From: CAZEJK01 sp964512045
GTDB taxonomy: Bacteria; Acidobacteriota; Thermoanaerobaculia; Thermoanaerobaculales; Sulfomarinibacteraceae
Length of the DNA stretch: 6,469 nt
Direction of reading: 5' to 3'
Assembly: GCA_964512045.1 (NCBI GenBank)
Contig: CAZEJK010000287.1
Span: 1 to 6,469, forward strand
Shown here: one piece after another, positions 6,243 to 6,469 of the stretch
Numbering within the stretch: position 1 is the stretch's first letter
Layout of the letters: every line of letters starts with the position of its first letter
Translations under genes and position numbers: made by a program
The notes under the pieces: model-generated
The model's database searches: none
What the model was told of the DNA's origin: nothing
What the model saw: the letters and a program-made list of their open reading frames with translations, nothing else

Positions 6243-6312
6243 CCCGGCCCCGGTCCTGGCCCCCTGCGCCGGACCCGACAGCCGGCCCCGGACTTCCCAA
6301 GCCCCGGCCATC
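6243..6312. repeat. Dispersed C-rich intergenic repeat, copy B
   Basis: This is the partner of 134-202, in the same orientation about 6.1 kb away, with identical words CCGGTCCTGGCCCC (6250-6263) and CCCGACAGCCGG (6274-6285). It lies between the permease promoter and the terminator at the right edge, upstream of the cluster in the direction of transcription. The two copies differ by substitutions and a one-base length change, so this is not a recent exact duplication. Confidence 0.6.
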
Positions 6313-6380
6313 GGGTCGACCCGCACGCGCCTCGGTTTCTGTATGCCATGATCCGGGACCGTGAACAGGTCGCGGTGCAC

Positions 6381-6412
6381 AGAAAGACCCCCACCCGTGG
6401 GGCGGGCGGGGG
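6381..6412 (-). terminator. Intrinsic terminator for a gene beyond the right edge
   Basis: In the minus-strand RNA CCCCCGCCC (6412-6404) pairs with GGGUGGGGG (6396-6388) over nine pairs, including one G-U wobble, with a seven-base loop. It is followed by UCUUUCU (6387-6381). A GC-rich stem with a pyrimidine/U-rich tail fits Rho-independent termination of a leftward transcript. Read on the plus strand the stem has an A-C mismatch and no U-run, so leftward use is favoured. The gene it would serve lies outside the window. Confidence 0.55.
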
Positions 6413-6469
6413 CAACTAATTCTACTTTGTCACACTTAAATTGTTGCGAAAAAGATAGTTTGTGGTATT
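6413..6469. other. AT-rich tail at the right edge, non-coding
   Basis: Only 17 of these 57 bases are G or C (about 30%), against roughly two thirds in the rest of the window. No open frame or gene start is visible. On the plus strand TTGCGA (6446-6451 region), followed about 16 bases later by TATT at the cut end, could be the start of a rightward promoter, but the -10 box is truncated. The stretch may be the 3' untranslated end of a leftward gene or the edge of a foreign or regulatory segment. Confidence 0.45.

Noticed and set aside
6398..6412. G-quadruplex in the G-runs at the right edge
   Set aside because: There are only three uninterrupted G-runs of three or more, and the same bases make a well-paired terminator stem on the minus strand.

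Overview
The window comes from a high-GC bacterium (about two thirds G+C by eye), probably Gram-negative. The evidence is an envelope-anchored hybrid histidine kinase of the H-D-F-N-N type with a built-in receiver, GGAGG-type ribosome binding sites, and gene families common in uncultured proteobacterial or deltaproteobacterial-like soil and groundwater lineages. The taxon cannot be fixed from the sequence alone. No rRNA, tRNA, CRISPR array, transposase or phage gene was seen.

All five credible genes lie on the minus strand and read right to left. In transcription order they are: a ten-helix EamA/DMT-family permease (5277-6179); a hybrid sensor histidine kinase with signal sequence, PAS, GAF, HisKA, HATPase and receiver domains (2706-5153); a zinc-dependent, probably NADPH-preferring alcohol dehydrogenase of the cinnamyl-alcohol/YahK type (1556-2566); an atypical SDR / NmrA-like NAD(P)-binding protein (536-1474); and a small HNH-nuclease-like zinc protein (240-536). 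The HNH gene overlaps the SDR stop codon as TAATG. The other gaps are 123, 139 and 81 bases. They are long enough for separate promoters, so only the SDR-HNH pair is clearly one transcription unit.

The right flank (6180-6469) holds a sigma70-like promoter so close to the permease ATG that its transcript should be almost leaderless, a C-rich repeat, a leftward intrinsic terminator, and an AT-rich tail (about 30% GC) at the edge. The left flank (1-239) holds two tandem hairpins just after the HNH stop codon and a second copy of the same C-rich repeat in the same orientation. The cluster is therefore bracketed by related about 70-base intergenic repeats.

Functionally, the two oxidoreductases could act together on carbonyl or alcohol substrates, and the kinase could sense a cytoplasmic or envelope signal, but nothing in the sequence ties the five genes into one pathway. 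I do not see convincing evidence of a new multi-gene system. The items most worth checking are the paired repeats, the inverted repeat enclosing the kinase start codon, the near-leaderless permease promoter, and the HNH gene coupled to a dehydrogenase.
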